Assembly (NCBI GenBank): GCA_910890315.1 | Contig: CAJVGD010000011.1 | Span: 868,001 to 932,000 of the forward strand | Length of the DNA: 64,000 nucleotides | Direction: 5' to 3' | DNA from: Serendipita indica DSM 11827 | Taxonomy: Eukaryota > Basidiomycota > Agaricomycetes > Sebacinales > Serendipitaceae | Shown here: piece by piece, positions 1-10,578 of the stretch | Layout of the letters: each line of letters starts with the position of its first letter | How positions within the stretch are numbered: position 1 is the first letter of the stretch | The notes under the pieces: model-generated | What the model was told of the DNA's origin: nothing | What the model saw: only the letters and a program-made list of their open reading frames with translations | The model's database searches: none | Program-made: the position numbers and the translations under genes

Positions 1-398
1 GGCTTTTCAGGGAGACCCAAGATCCCCAAGCCGTGCACCACATAGGTGGGCGCATTTTCCAATGCGCGCACAGTGGAAGAGGAGGGAAAAGTGGAAGCCT
101 GGAGGGTAACAGCTTCACAGTGTCCATTCTCGGTAGCAAGGGCTGGTGAGATGAGACCGATGTCGCCTGCTTCTGGAGATGTCTCGGGCTGCCAGAACAA
201 CGAAGGACTGGGAGTTCCAAAGGGAATAGGAGCGATTGACCCAGAAGAAAAGTAGCTGACAAGCTGGGAATTAGTCATTCCGCTCAGATCGACAGTGGTC
301 GATGAGAGAATGGGCGTCTCTTCTTCGATAACAGGAAAAAGAGTGGTCTTTGGGAAGCGTTGGGCTACAGTAGTAGTAGTAGTGGTCGTGGACGCCAT
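1..398 (-). CDS. Unknown protein, 5' part only (runs off the window)
   Basis: An open minus-strand frame enters from the left edge and reads back to an ATG at 396-398. It encodes about 132 residues without a stop. The N-terminus is Met-Ala-Ser followed by a threonine run, encoded by a short triplet repeat (about 366-384). A Ser/Thr/Pro-rich, low-complexity stretch follows, containing GSIAPIPFGTPSPSLFW. I recognise no domain. The same frame stays open upstream to about 540, with another in-frame ATG near 488, so the start could lie further right. Codon use looks normal, and no other frame here makes a better protein. The 3' end is outside the window, so the length and any introns are unknown. 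Confidence 0.45.
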   Translation of the reverse strand, partial: MASTTTTTTTVAQRFPKTTLFPVIEEETPILSSTTVDLSGMTNSQLVSYFSSGSIAPIPFGTPSPSLFWQPETSPEAGDIGLISPALATENGHCEAVTLQASTFPSSSTVRALENAPTYVVHGLGILGLPEK

Positions 399-1177
399 CG
401 ATGTAGTAACGAGGGGATGGGTGGTTCTGGGGCAAGTCGTGGTCGGGTTCAAGATGCAAATGGACCAAACAAACCTGCCGCCCATCGAAGGGGTCGATGG
501 GGCAGCAGGGCCCTGCTTTGTCCCCGCCGCGCCACATTGCAAATCAGAACGCCAACTAGGGCTGCGCCGTTTCGAGGCGAATAACAGTAAATATGAACAG
601 AGAAAACCATTAATTTATCAAGGTGTTATTCCCGAGTCTAGTTTGAGCCTTGTTCGGCTGTTCAGACGCCCACAGAGGGATGTTCAAATATAAGTCTGGC
701 TATCATCGCTGAGAAGTGTTTAAACATTTAATAATAAGCTTTCTGTTGCTCGAAATAGAGCTGGATATCAGTGCGATGGATCGCATCAACAAATCTAGGG
801 CTTTTGTCAATTGTCATTGTCACACAGTGATGTGCGCAGCGCCCTAGCGGATTAGTTTCAACGGCAAAAACAAGCCCTCGCACTAAATAATGAATAGAAA
901 AGCATCTTCGGCCACTATATATGAGTGGCGAGCTTACAAAGACCGGGGCTCTCCCCACAATTGATGCGCGTTGCACACGACAGATTGGCATATATTGGTA
1001 GCTCCATAAACTTATATAAATCAATGGCTAAAATAAATTTGTTCGTGTATTGCTTGCGAGAAGCCGGTCGGCGGCTGACTCGAGTGGCAGCCACTCTCCA
1101 TGGAGATCGGTGTCTAAACACATCACTCGAAGTTAGAGACAAAGATAAAATATACAAAATAGATATCATGTCTTAAG
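399..1177. other. Intergenic, no gene supported
   Basis: The stretch between the unknown 5' fragment and the 3' end of the first SDR gene is AT-rich from about 600 to 1170. Short frames exist on both strands but lack motifs, splice-site support or coherent composition. It should hold the upstream region of the minus-strand gene at the left edge. Confidence 0.5.
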
Positions 1178-2247
1178 CTATCGCTCCAGAGAGGGATAGT
1201 CAAGACTTGGACGAAGCCTCCAAGTGACCGTTTCCGAATGAGTCCACACCGCTTCCGGTACTCCTTCGGTCACAAACGGATTACTAAGTTCGTCTCCGTG
1301 GTGACTGACCTGGTGCGCTCCAGTCTGCCATTTCGGGTCATCGTCTAGCATTCGCCACCACATCAACTGAAAGTTTGGATGAATACTACATAGCAGAGGA
1401 ACGGTAAGGTCAAACCTGTGCAGCTTCTTCAGGTGAGATCATCATGAAGCTTAACATTGATGCAAGAAAGTTGCCACCAAACCGGTTGGTCACCAGAGGC
1501 GTCCGTACGACACCAGGCATTTGATGATAAAATCCCAAAAGTGGATAGCGATGAGCAAATTCCTGTCGAGAGTTCAGTGGAGAAACGTCAACAATGTATA
1601 CAACTCGCCTGGAACGCAGCGTCGGTATACGTGACCCATTGCAACCGGCATGTAAGCCGCGAGTAGCTCTTCTTCATATCCAAATCATCCAAATTGATAG
1701 CAGCTCCTTGTCCAGCGGCAAAGATGCTACTAATGCCCGTCCTCTCTCCCGCATCCGCAGCCTTATGGACGAGTGGCGCCAGATCACAAATGAACCTGAA
1801 CCTCGAATAGTAGTAGCAGGCCGCCTTTTTGTCGATTCCTTCGTTCGTCTCATCTCGGCCACCATAATCGCGAAACGCCTGAGTGAACACCATAAAATTG
1901 ATCTTTGGGAGCTCCTGTGCTAGCTTTACGATAACAGTTCGAACCTCCTTCATCGAAAGTGCGTCGACTTTGACAAACGAATAGTCAGATGCCTCGTCCG
2001 CTGGTACACCTTCGTCCGTCCTAGGAAATGCGGCGATAATGCGTTGAGCCGACGCTTCGTTGCGTCCCAAGAGGATAATCTTGGCCCTACCGCGCGTTTG
2101 AGATGCCAACTGTGTCGCCATGGCTTCACCTATGCCAGATGTCCCTCCTACGAAGATCCCGATAGGCCGAGTCGAAGGACGAAAGCGTGCATTGGAGGCG
2201 GTAGCCGCAGCAATGGCTGCCTTTGATGGCATAGGCGAGAACACCAT
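1178..2247 (-). CDS. Short-chain dehydrogenase/reductase-like protein (copy A)
   Basis: Exons (minus): 2247-1609, 1562-1416 and 1366-1178, giving 324 aa. Start ATG 2247 aligns with the start of copy B. The Rossmann motif GGTSGIG is at residues 34-40, followed by a conserved ILLGRNE strand, as in NAD(P)-binding SDRs of the retinol-dehydrogenase-like type. The segment aligning with the SDR active site reads YTDAAFQ where YxxxK would be expected, so the catalytic Lys is not evident. Intron 1 (1563-1608) has a GC donor (CAG|GCGAGT); copy B has GT at the same position. Intron 2 is 1367-1415. The gene is in tandem with copy B, 413 bp apart. The substrate cannot be told from sequence, and the missing Lys leaves open whether it reduces carbonyls at all. 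Confidence 0.8.
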
Positions 2248-2660
2248 GTTGGATGGGTTGAGTTTGACGAGAGGACCCGCATATATATGGTCGAATGGTG
2301 ATGCCGAAGTCCACGTCACGCGGCGTATCTCCGGAGATAGGATCGGAAGTTGTCGAAATCGGACGTTTGGCAAGCATCCGCCGTGGTCTTTTGGGCTATC
2401 ACAAATAAGCGCCCCACTGTGGAGGTTCAGACTAGCGCCTGTCGTGAGTCGGGAGAAGTTGGGGATATAGATCAGAAAAAGAGAGAGGTTCCACCTTTAA
2501 GACTTTGAGAGGAGTTGCTGTAAAGGGTGGTCACTGTGTACACTAATGACCAGCACCCGAATCGAGAGTCAAAACATAGAATAGAGTATGTACACTAAAA
2601 TAGAACTACAGAATTTGAGCACGGAACAAGCAGCACAACCGGGAGACTTACCAGATTGGA
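2248..2660. other. Intergenic between SDR copies; promoter side of copy A
   Basis: This 413 bp spacer holds no gene. A TATATAT stretch at about 2280-2287 lies upstream of the copy A start on the minus strand and could serve as a TATA-like element. Nothing else is evident. Confidence 0.4.
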
Positions 2661-3696
2661 TCAAATACCAGAGGTGACCATCTCCGAATGCGTCCATACA
2701 GCCTCTGGTACCCCCTCGGTCACAAAAGGATTACTGAGCTCTTCTCCACGATGGCTAACTTGGTGTGCTCCCGTTTTCCATTTCGGATCCTCGTCCAGCA
2801 TTCGCCACCACATGAGCTGAAGTTCAATATGAGGGCAGCGAAGCAAGTATATAGAGAGAAGACAAACCTGCGCTGCCTCTGCTGGAGAGACGATCGTAAA
2901 GCTTATCATAGACGCAAAGAAGTTGCCGCCAAAGTGGTTCGTCATCATGGGCGTCCTGACGGCGCCGGGCATCTGATGGTAGAACCCCAAAGTTGGATAC
3001 CGATGAGCAAATTCCTGTGTATATTGAACAAACGGCCTGCCATTGACAGTAACGACGAACCTGGAACACGGCATCGGTATATGTGGCCCACTGGTATCGA
3101 CAACGAAGCTTCGAATACTTCTTCTTCATATCCAGATCATCGAGATCGATAGCGGCACCCAGCCCAGCTGCAAAGATGCTCGTAATCCCCGTCGTTTCCC
3201 CCGCCCCTGCCGCCTTTTGGACAAGCGGGACGAGGTCGTAGATAAACTTGAACCGTGCATAAAACAAACACGCCATCTTCTTATCTACACCCTCGCACGT
3301 CTCCTCCCGACCACCATAATCGAAAAACGCCGTAGTAGTGACAATAAAATTAATCTTGACAAGCTCCTTTGCCAACAGATCCGTAACGCGCCGAACTTCT
3401 TTCATTAGCGTTGCATCGAGTTTGATAAACGAGTAATCTGACGCCTCGTCTTGCGGGACGCTATCGTCCGTCTTGGGAAAAGATGCGATGATGCGCTGAG
3501 CAGAGTCTTCGTTGCGGCCCAGGAGGATAATCTTGGCGCGTCCATGCGTCTGCGTCGCCAGCTGTCTCGCCATGGCTTCACCTATCCCAGACGTACCGCC
3601 TAGGAAGATACCAACCGGGCGCTTCGAGGGAGCGAACCGTGCGTTGGATATCGTCGCTTCGGTGATGGCTGTTTTGGATGGTATGTATCTGAACAT
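2661..3696 (-). CDS. Short-chain dehydrogenase/reductase-like protein (copy B)
   Basis: Exons (minus): 3696-3061, 3014-2868 and 2816-2661, giving 311 aa. Introns are 3015-3060 (46 nt, GT-AG) and 2817-2867. It is a close paralogue of copy A, with the same intron positions and the same 147-nt middle exon. The nucleotide-binding motif GGTSGIGEAM lies near residues 30-40. Shared blocks include the nucleotide-binding ILLGRNE strand, the SIFAAG strand (equivalent to the SDR beta-5 Ser region), YTDAVFQ in place of YxxxK, and a C-terminal MWWRMLDEDPKWKTGAHQVS. The two genes probably arose by tandem duplication. An oxidoreductase role is inferred from the fold only. Confidence 0.82.
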
Positions 3697-3902
3697 GGTG
3701 TACGATGGATCTAGTGTGACGCGAGTTGATGGCTATTATATACACTGCGGACTGATTATGCCGAATATATTTGTATGCCTGAAAAGAAAGGTCGAGGCGA
3801 ACCTCCGCCATTGCACAGTGGCCTAGCTCGAAGTCAACTGCGCCGCGGTGGACACCTGACGTCAGTTGAATTGCCTAAGGGAGTATACCGTACACCCTTG
3901 AT

Positions 3903-5348
3903 TCAGAGGACGAGTGAGAGCGCGTCCTCGAAAACGTTGAGAGCGCGCTGATGTGCAAAACCAAGGACATTTGTCACCCGAGAGTTGCTATACGGTGTCT
4001 TGTCCACTATTTCAATCTTGTCTATTTGGTAGTGGAAAATGTCGCGCAGGTGGCAAGGGTCTAGTGGTCCAGACCGGGTAGCCCAGATCAGACGGAGGGT
4101 AAAGGAGATGAGATATCCGGGCTGGAGCACCAAAGTCTTTATGCTCTGCCAAGTCAAACTAGGAAAAGGAAAGGGTTAGAGTTCCAAGTCTATGAATTGA
4201 AAGGACGGACATACGGGCGATCCCCAACGAGGTTTTCTCGCCCATCCGAATCTGTATCCGAGTATTGATTATTATTCGGGGAAAGACTTCCACTCGTGAT
4301 ATGGTGCATATGGAGTGAACAACATCCTCCTCGACCGTCTTCGTCCCGCCCACGAATCTCGGTGAGATTTACATCGAGGAGCTGAACCGATGAGCACTGT
4401 CGCATATTCGACTCGTCGACGATTTGGACGGATATGCTGTAGGTGCCGCCTCCTCTGTCGTCCTGTTGTAATGATTGCAGCCATGGATGGAAGTTGGGTC
4501 GGTACTCTATATACGTTTAGTTCTTTACTTTGTGATGCCTCTATCCGGGCATCTACACGAGATTTAAGGCCCAGTATAGCGCGGTAGAATGAAGGGAGGA
4601 CGAGGGAAGGAGCGAATACAGATAGGTGGGGTGGTGAAATAATACGCGAGCCATCTGAATCTGGTATAGGTGACCGCGTGAAAGTATTCAGAATGGAAGG
4701 GAAGAGTGTTTCTAGGCGAGTGATGATAGGATGAGAAACCGTAATGGGAATTGACGTGACGGAATGTGTTGAAATAGTGATGCTTGAAAGCGAGAGATGA
4801 AACAAGAAAGATTTGGAACCCGAGAGTTGCTTCGCTGAGAGGAGATTGAAGACCGAGGTCCGATTAGTAGCGAGCAACAACGAAAGTCGGCCATCTTCGA
4901 CGTGGAAATGTGGCTGGGGATGAGGATTTTGGACGTTTATAGTAGCATTATTCCATGATATACGCGCAAACCGCGTGTAGAATGGGCCACTGTCAGTGTC
5001 GTTTGAATCCAGCGCCACAGTGGTGTTTCTCTGTGAAAGCAATGTACTCTCGAAAGTGTACACAAGCTTTTCGATGCGAATATTGGCCAGTAATGATGGC
5101 TCTTGTTGTATTCTGAATTCCAAGTCGGCCAGGCCGATCGTTGGAGGTGACAGAGACCATAATATACGCGGCCTTTGCTGAAAAAAAACTCCTCTTTCTT
5201 CCAGAATCGTGGAGACGCGCTCGCTGAGAATGTTGAGCGCATATTGAACTGGTAGCGGTCCAAAGAGCACAATTAGCACAATGAATATAATGAATAAGTG
5301 TGATTTGGATGATGCCTGCCGACTTTGTAAAGCCATGGCGGAGTTCAA
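3903..5348 (-). CDS. Unknown single-pass membrane protein (445 aa)
   Basis: Exons (minus): 5348-4515, 4462-4215 and 4158-3903; both introns are GT-AG (52 and 56 nt). Splicing keeps one frame and gives 445 aa. A strong hydrophobic segment at about residues 19-37 (FIIFIVLIVLFGPLPV) follows a short basic-polar head, as in a signal anchor, so most of the protein would lie in the lumen or outside the cell. Several NxS/T sites (NTT, NDT, NAT, NRT) fit that topology. The rest is beta-rich and low in recognisable motifs, and I know no family for it. It starts 171 bp from the divergently transcribed membrane protein at 5520, so the two may be co-expressed. Confidence 0.72.
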
Positions 5349-5519
5349 GTCTGTTTGTCGAAAGGTTGACCATTGACGTCGATTGCTGTCCGTGGCCCAA
5401 CGCCGTAAAAGCTCACAGGAGCAATCAAATTCCGTATATACGACCAGTTTACATCACCCTCAGTCTCTTCAACATCATACGACACCCCGCGTGCTTGGCT
5501 TCAACTCCAAAATCTACAT
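5349..5519. promoter_or_regulatory. Shared divergent promoter region
   Basis: This 171 bp region separates two head-to-head start codons (minus ATG at 5348, plus ATG at 5520). It must hold both core promoters and both 5' leaders. Short AT-rich patches (ccgtatatacgac at about 5431, ctacatatgac at 5513) could be TATA-like. No specific factor site can be named. Confidence 0.45.
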
Positions 5520-7681
5520 ATGACAAGTAAAATGGACACCAGTAAACTTTATATTCCACCCAGATCCAGAAAGCGCAGTCTATTGGGCTCCAGCACATCC
5601 ACACTTGGCACGGTAGCCAACACGTCTGGTTCAACGCGTCTGAATACCCACGTTCTCCTTGGACTCTCCGTTCTTATCCTTTCTGCAAATGCCCAGCCAC
5701 TCGACGCGACGTCCCCTTTGGGTGTTGGACCAGCCAGCGCGGGGAGCATGAGCAGCCTCGGATTGCTGGGACTTGCGGGAAAGGGTCTCTCAAAGGTCGG
5801 AGAGACGGCATTGGGAGAAAGAATGTACGTGTTTACGTGATTTCCGAAACCGGCCTTTGGCTAATTCTCGTGGTTCTCTCGGCGAGCAGTGTCGAGTCAA
5901 TTGGCAAGGCTCTGGGTTCGACATCTCGTGAAGGAGCTATCGACAGAGTGTTGGGCGAGGATCCGACGAGGTAAGTTTCCCCGGCAAAGCCCGCCCATTG
6001 CTAACGTGTTCTCAGCCTTGCAGGTCTGCTTTCCTCGGGAGAGAATGCTCCAGTAGAGGCCGATATACCGACCTCCGACAACCAGGCAATCCCAAACTCG
6101 ACTAATTTTCTCGAAGATCTAGTCGCCCATAATCCAGCTCTATCGTTTGCACTCAACATTGCCGATCTCATGCACAAGATGCGAGAGCTCTTCGTCGATA
6201 TTGCGGTTCTAGAAGGCGAAGAGCGTGGTCTACGATTCGCAAACCGTCCCTCCCAGACCCAGGACGTCCTCTCCCAAGAATCGCCTGAGCTGCTGCTGGA
6301 AGAGCAACGCGGTGCATTGGGACTGGAAGTCGCGCCAAATGCCGACAGCGAGCAGGTCGATGTCATTGCAGACACTGAGGAGCTGCAGTTTGATCTTGAT
6401 GCATCTCCGGATGTATCGGTGACAATTCCTGGAAGCTTTGATGTTGACCCAGCTGAAGAAAAGCAAGCGCACGCGACTGTTCCTCCGGGTCTCAATCCAC
6501 TTGTCAACCCTTATGCGGCGCTCGCTATGTCGTCGGTACTTGCGACTCTGTTCGTTGTCAGCTTAATGGTTGGTCGCCATTACTTCCTCACCCAAGCAGC
6601 CAAGACCGCCGAACCTGACCTGGAACAAGGCTCTTCGTCTGACTCAGAGGATAATGGGGCCGTCGAAAAGTCTGCTTCCCAATCTGTTCACGAGGAGCTG
6701 GACGAAAAGGCTCTCATCGAACTTGACGCGCCAACAGACTCCATCTTGATGCCCAATGCAGAGTCGGCTCGGAGCGATGCAAAAGAGGCGACAGAAGCGC
6801 TCGAGCTTCTTATCGACGTCGCGAATGCCGCTCTTTCTGCTTCCATCCTCCCTGTCGACACCTCCAAAGCTCCGCCCAAACTCGAGACGCCAAAGATGGT
6901 CGTAGCGGCACTGGAGACGATGCGCGCCGAGATGAACAAGACACCTCTGAATCTCGACGTGGAAAAGGGATCCCTATCTCGGCGTCTCCTATTGGCGCGT
7001 TCGCGACCAGCGACTCCACTCCGCGTTCCTTCGCGACCACAAACCCCATCTCTCACGTTTACATCCGCCGAAGATGGCCATAATCACCGTTCCTTTACTC
7101 TTCCTAAACCGATTCCCCGTCCCTCTTTCCTGCACGATCCGACCTTTTTCGACTCGCCAGCATCCTCGTACGTATCCACGGCTTCTCATCTGGGCGACAC
7201 ACTCGAAGGCCATGCAGCGTCTGTTCATCTCAACTCGCCCACACCATCGATGGTCCACCTTTCCTCGGGGCTATCCACAAGCCCAGCGCCGTCGTACGTG
7301 ACAGCCCACCCAAGTCCCGCAATGTCCTACGCAACCGCACAAGCATCACCGGTCCCTTCGGATGTCGTCTTGCCCCCAGCAGCACCTAGACGCCAACGAA
7401 TTGACTCGCCCGTGCTATCAACCGGAACACTCGACTCACCTCGTCCGACAGAAAGCGCACTAGCTCTCTTTGATGATATTTCGAGAACGGATGATATGCA
7501 TCTCCAGTCGCGTAGTTATACGGGTGGTGTGATCCCACCCGCGCATCTTACGGAGACGGCGCTCAACCTCGCGTTGATGCTCCCTGCGACCGAGTGGATA
7601 TTCCAGTTCCTCGTCGTGTTTATTGGGTGGTTTGGGTTCTGGATGCGTCCTGTCCACCCTACCCATCGGTGCAGGTACTAA
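5520..7681 (+). CDS. Unknown membrane protein (683 aa)
   Basis: Exons: 5520-5824, 5890-5970 and 6016-7681; introns are 65 and 45 nt, GT-AG. There is an alternative ATG at 5532. A hydrophobic segment near residues 42-56 (THVLLGLSVLILSANA) looks like an uncleaved signal or first membrane segment. A second membrane span follows NPYAALAM (about 6505-6590, VLATLFVVSLMV). A third lies near the C-terminus (WIFQFLVVFIGWFGFW). Between spans 2 and 3 is a long acidic then Ser/Pro-rich, probably disordered region with repeated SPxxSYVTA-like patches. I recognise no family. Exon 2 and the first acceptor were chosen because they keep the frame open and avoid stops. Confidence 0.7.
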
Positions 7682-8040
7682 CCTCTAAGCCCGGAGGGCC
7701 TCGGGTGGGGATGCATCCCGTTTGTACGACCGTTTTACGATCTTATGTCTTTTCCTTTGCATCCTGTTTACCACGCTCCTTTTGCATCGTTCCTCATCAT
7801 ACCACGACATTCCATCTTGCTATTTATCCGCGATAAGCCCTCATCTGCACTCCTTTGGCATCATCAGGCTGCGCTCCTTCATCTCCATTTCGTTTCCCGA
7901 CAGTATGGACATCTCCTAGTCGTTGGAAGTTCTCCTCAATACTAGTTGACTCCCAGTAGCTCGGTGCCGACTTTTAGACCCGACGCCGTCACCCCTTACA
8001 TACAGTGACCGACGCCAGTGAACTGAGTAAATCCCGTCGA
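7682..8040. other. Intergenic, pyrimidine-rich
   Basis: This is a C/T-rich stretch (especially 7740-7920), typical of 3' and 5' untranslated sequence in this genome. No gene is supported. The outer edge of the left inverted-repeat arm lies at about 8040. Confidence 0.45.
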
Positions 8041-9213
8041 CATTGCCTCGCTTTGCATTGACTTTTTGCCCAGATGAGCCCCTGCCCACTCTCCCTTTTG
8101 AACTTTTATACGAGATATTCGAACAGCTCTTCGCAGAGGTGGGACATGAAAGAGCCATTGGATTAGATCCGTTACTCTACGTCGGATATGCTCCCAGTCC
8201 GCCTCACCCAGCCTTGTTTCAAGCGGAATGCTTGCGCGTTCTCAAAGTCTGCAAAGCGTTCAATCGAATAGCCGAAAAACAGTTATACACAAGCGTATAC
8301 CTAAGATCAGATCCCCTCTACCTCGAGGAGTTCGTCGCCTCTGCCGCTCTCCCGTTTTTATATTGTGGATCCGAAAGACCCCGTGGAATATACCCGCAGT
8401 ATTAGGATCGAGCGACTCAGTATGCTCAATGCAGCCACATATCAGGACCTTATGCAGCTGAAAAAAGTTTGTCCCAATCTCGGCGCCATATCGACGCTTG
8501 GAGCCCTCGGCCCTAACGTTTTGCTGTCCAAACCTGAGATCTGGCTCGAGAGCATCACATCACTTCGATGTGTTCGCTATCACCTTTCTGGGGGAGTCGA
8601 CACACTGGAACCTCTGAGCCTAGAAGGAACGTACGCTGGACCTTTGCCAATCAAATGGCAGTACTACATCGTCTCAAAAGACGCTCTCTGTTGTTTACTG
8701 GTAACCCACCGTCCATCTCTTTGGATCTTAGAGCGCCGAATCTCGAGTGGCTGAGGCTCAAAAATTCCCTATAGGGAACCCAACGACACTCTGTCCGAAT
8801 TTATAGCCAATAACGGCGCTAAACCAAGGTTTCTTTGCATCGATAGCGCGTGGAAATTCTACGGTACAAGCAAACTCGTCGAAATATTCGAGGCCTGCCG
8901 TCGGCTTGAGACGTATATGGAGGACCTGATACCTAACAGACTCGCGCTCGACCGTACCTGTCTCTCTGCTAAGCATGCCTTATTGCGTCGACTGGTCATC
9001 GTCCTCGATATACCATTGGCCTCACATTACATCGCGCCTTATGGTCAGATCTTCAAAAGAGAATCATTTCCTTTGCTTCAATGCTTGATATTGCTCATCT
9101 CGGATAGACTTAGACGCAGCATAGAAATGAATGTTGGTGTGCTTGTTCTGAGCGTGAAGAGCATGTTTCCTCATTTGAGACGAAAATGTACTAAACAGGG
9201 TGTTTGGCTATAG
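8041..9213 (+). pseudogene. Decayed F-box/LRR-like gene (left copy of inverted duplication)
   Basis: This is the decayed counterpart of the open F-box gene at 23373-24524. The N-terminal F-box region is clear in one frame (TLPFELLYEIFEQLF, then DPLLYVGYAPSPPHP and LYTSVYLRSDPLYLEEF). After about 8370 the homology passes to a second frame (YTRSIRIERLS, CPNLGAIS). It then breaks again around 8570-8770, where a block present in the right copy is missing. It resumes at 8775-9180 (TLSEFIANNG, RRLETYMEDL, LLRRLVIVLD). At least three frame changes and one internal deletion are needed relative to the right copy. It is a host-gene pseudogene, not a mobile element. The upstream cag|ATGA context resembles the acceptor before the right copy's ATG, so an upstream exon may once have existed. 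Confidence 0.8.
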
Positions 9214-10047
9214 AGTATTTACCATCCCTTACGTCGTGGACTATGCTCGAGCTGAATCTCATGGAAACGCGCTGTGGGAGGCTCCGAGCATCAGCGTCCA
9301 ACGAGTGTACCTCGGAGGAGGACAACCATGGAACGGCTAAGAGCGATAATGTCATGTATATATAGGTATACTGTAATATAAACAATAATAAACCATTCTA
9401 GCTATCCGTGTGGTTGGGGGGGCGCGAAGCGGTCGGCAGGCAAAGGGATGGATTGGGTATCGGGCAGGGATGGGTGGGATACAAACCAAACCAAGCCGTT
9501 AAGCCTGCCGTGCTTGTACGGGGATTCCACGGAATCGCTCCTAAGTGCTTGTTAGAGATGCGGGTACCGGCGAGGGTGGGTGGGCAATAGAAAATAAGCA
9601 GCGAACGCCGCTAAGGCCAAGAACGAAAGTTGTGGCGGAGTCCAAGAAACGAATGCGGGTTTGCCACCTGCGCGTTCGTTCGTTGAGCCTCCGCCAACTG
9701 TTCTCCCGCGCAGAACAATACGAGTGACACTCGTATCTCTGCGCTACTCCTCTCTGCTCGCACAGCCCAACCTATGACTGGTCGTCATAGGGCCACGATT
9801 TTTTGGCTTCACTCGGAGACAATACAACGTACAACAGTTATTCTCGGCGCATCCACGTTCGTTTCATCGAGACTATAACCGTCGTCAATTCCACTATCTT
9901 CTGGCATTCCCCAGATGAAGTACCTGCATTGGGCGGTCGTTGTAAAGCATCACACTGCTCAAGACTCTTATAAGGCAGTCACTTTACCTCCCATAGTCAT
10001 TCACGTCGAGGTCGTCTACCCACATCCAACTGACGAACATGAGGCGC
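9214..10047. other. Non-coding duplicated intergenic segment
   Basis: The first ~50 bases and the last ~230 bases match the right arm's intergenic region near 23085-23370 (reverse orientation). Between about 9300 and 9800 is extra sequence absent from the right arm, with an AT-rich part (9350-9400) and a GC-rich part with a G7 run near 9415. No coding frame is supported. Confidence 0.5.
9718..9791. other. Two short perfect palindromes (hairpin-capable)
   Basis: ATACGAGT-gac-ACTCGTAT lies at about 9718-9736 and CCTATGAC-tggtc-GTCATAGG at 9771-9791. Each has an 8-bp perfect stem with a small loop. Both fall inside the ~0.5 kb sequence found only in the left arm. Their function is unknown; they could be termini or sub-terminal repeats of an inserted element. 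Confidence 0.4.
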
Positions 10048-10052
10048 ACGTG
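10048..10052. repeat. Target-site duplication, left
   Basis: ACGTG immediately precedes the solo LTR and pairs with ATGTG after it; one mismatch. Confidence 0.55.
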
Positions 10053-10573
10053 TGTTACGAATCGCGCGGCGGTTCGTCTGGCAGGTGGGAGGCCCGAGTG
10101 GGAATGTACAACTCACGTAGTCAATATATTACTAAGCGAGAGTTTGCGAGGGTGTTAGAACGGAATGAGAGCAGATTCAGAACTAGAGAAATGTACACGC
10201 GAAAATCGGTCCTTATATACTGTTTCGAGACCCTATCGAGTCATTGGCAATATCTACGGATGACAAACGGATATGAGAGTCAGCGAGCAGAGGGCATAGG
10301 GGATGAGAGACGACTGGCTGGTGCGGAGTAGCGGACGGATGACGAGGTGTCGACGTCGAATCCTCGTCGACCCTAACCCTACCCATAATTAACATTCTAT
10401 TTACTTCGGTTCCGTACGGTAGCGAGAGGTCGTCGGCCATATGCGACACCGTATGGTTTGCTACCGTCGAGCGGACCAGTCTATGGTGGCGCGTCAGCTT
10501 CTCGACGTGGCGCATGTGAGTCACTGTGTCAATTCTTACCCTTTCTGCATAGATTTCACTGCGTTCCATAACA
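10053..10573. mobile_element. Solo LTR of a retrotransposon (521 bp)
   Basis: The element starts TGTTACG and ends CATAACA, the TG...CA termini and short inverted ends of a retrotransposon LTR. It is flanked by near-identical 5-bp repeats, ACGTG (10048-10052) and ATGTG (10574-10578). The right arm keeps the uninterrupted site once (gcACGTGcc, about 23087-23093), so the empty-site comparison supports insertion. No internal coding region is present, so it is a solo LTR fossil. The superfamily (Ty3 or Ty1 type) cannot be settled from termini. It must post-date the inverted duplication, or have been lost from one arm. The diverged target repeat suggests it is not very recent. Confidence 0.65.
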
Positions 10574-10578
10574 ATGTG
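10574..10578. repeat. Target-site duplication, right
   Basis: ATGTG immediately follows the solo LTR and pairs with ACGTG before it. The following ccaacttctctag matches the right arm's sequence after its single ACGTG. Confidence 0.55.

Noticed and set aside
2661-2700. A further 3' exon for SDR copy B
   Set aside because: The frame ends cleanly, and copy A ends at a comparable point with a different short tail; no supported splice site.
9915-10331. Frame beginning MKYLHWAVVV as a possible gene in the left arm
   Set aside because: Similarity to the right arm is at the nucleotide level and ends at the solo LTR, into which the frame runs; no start or domain is conserved.
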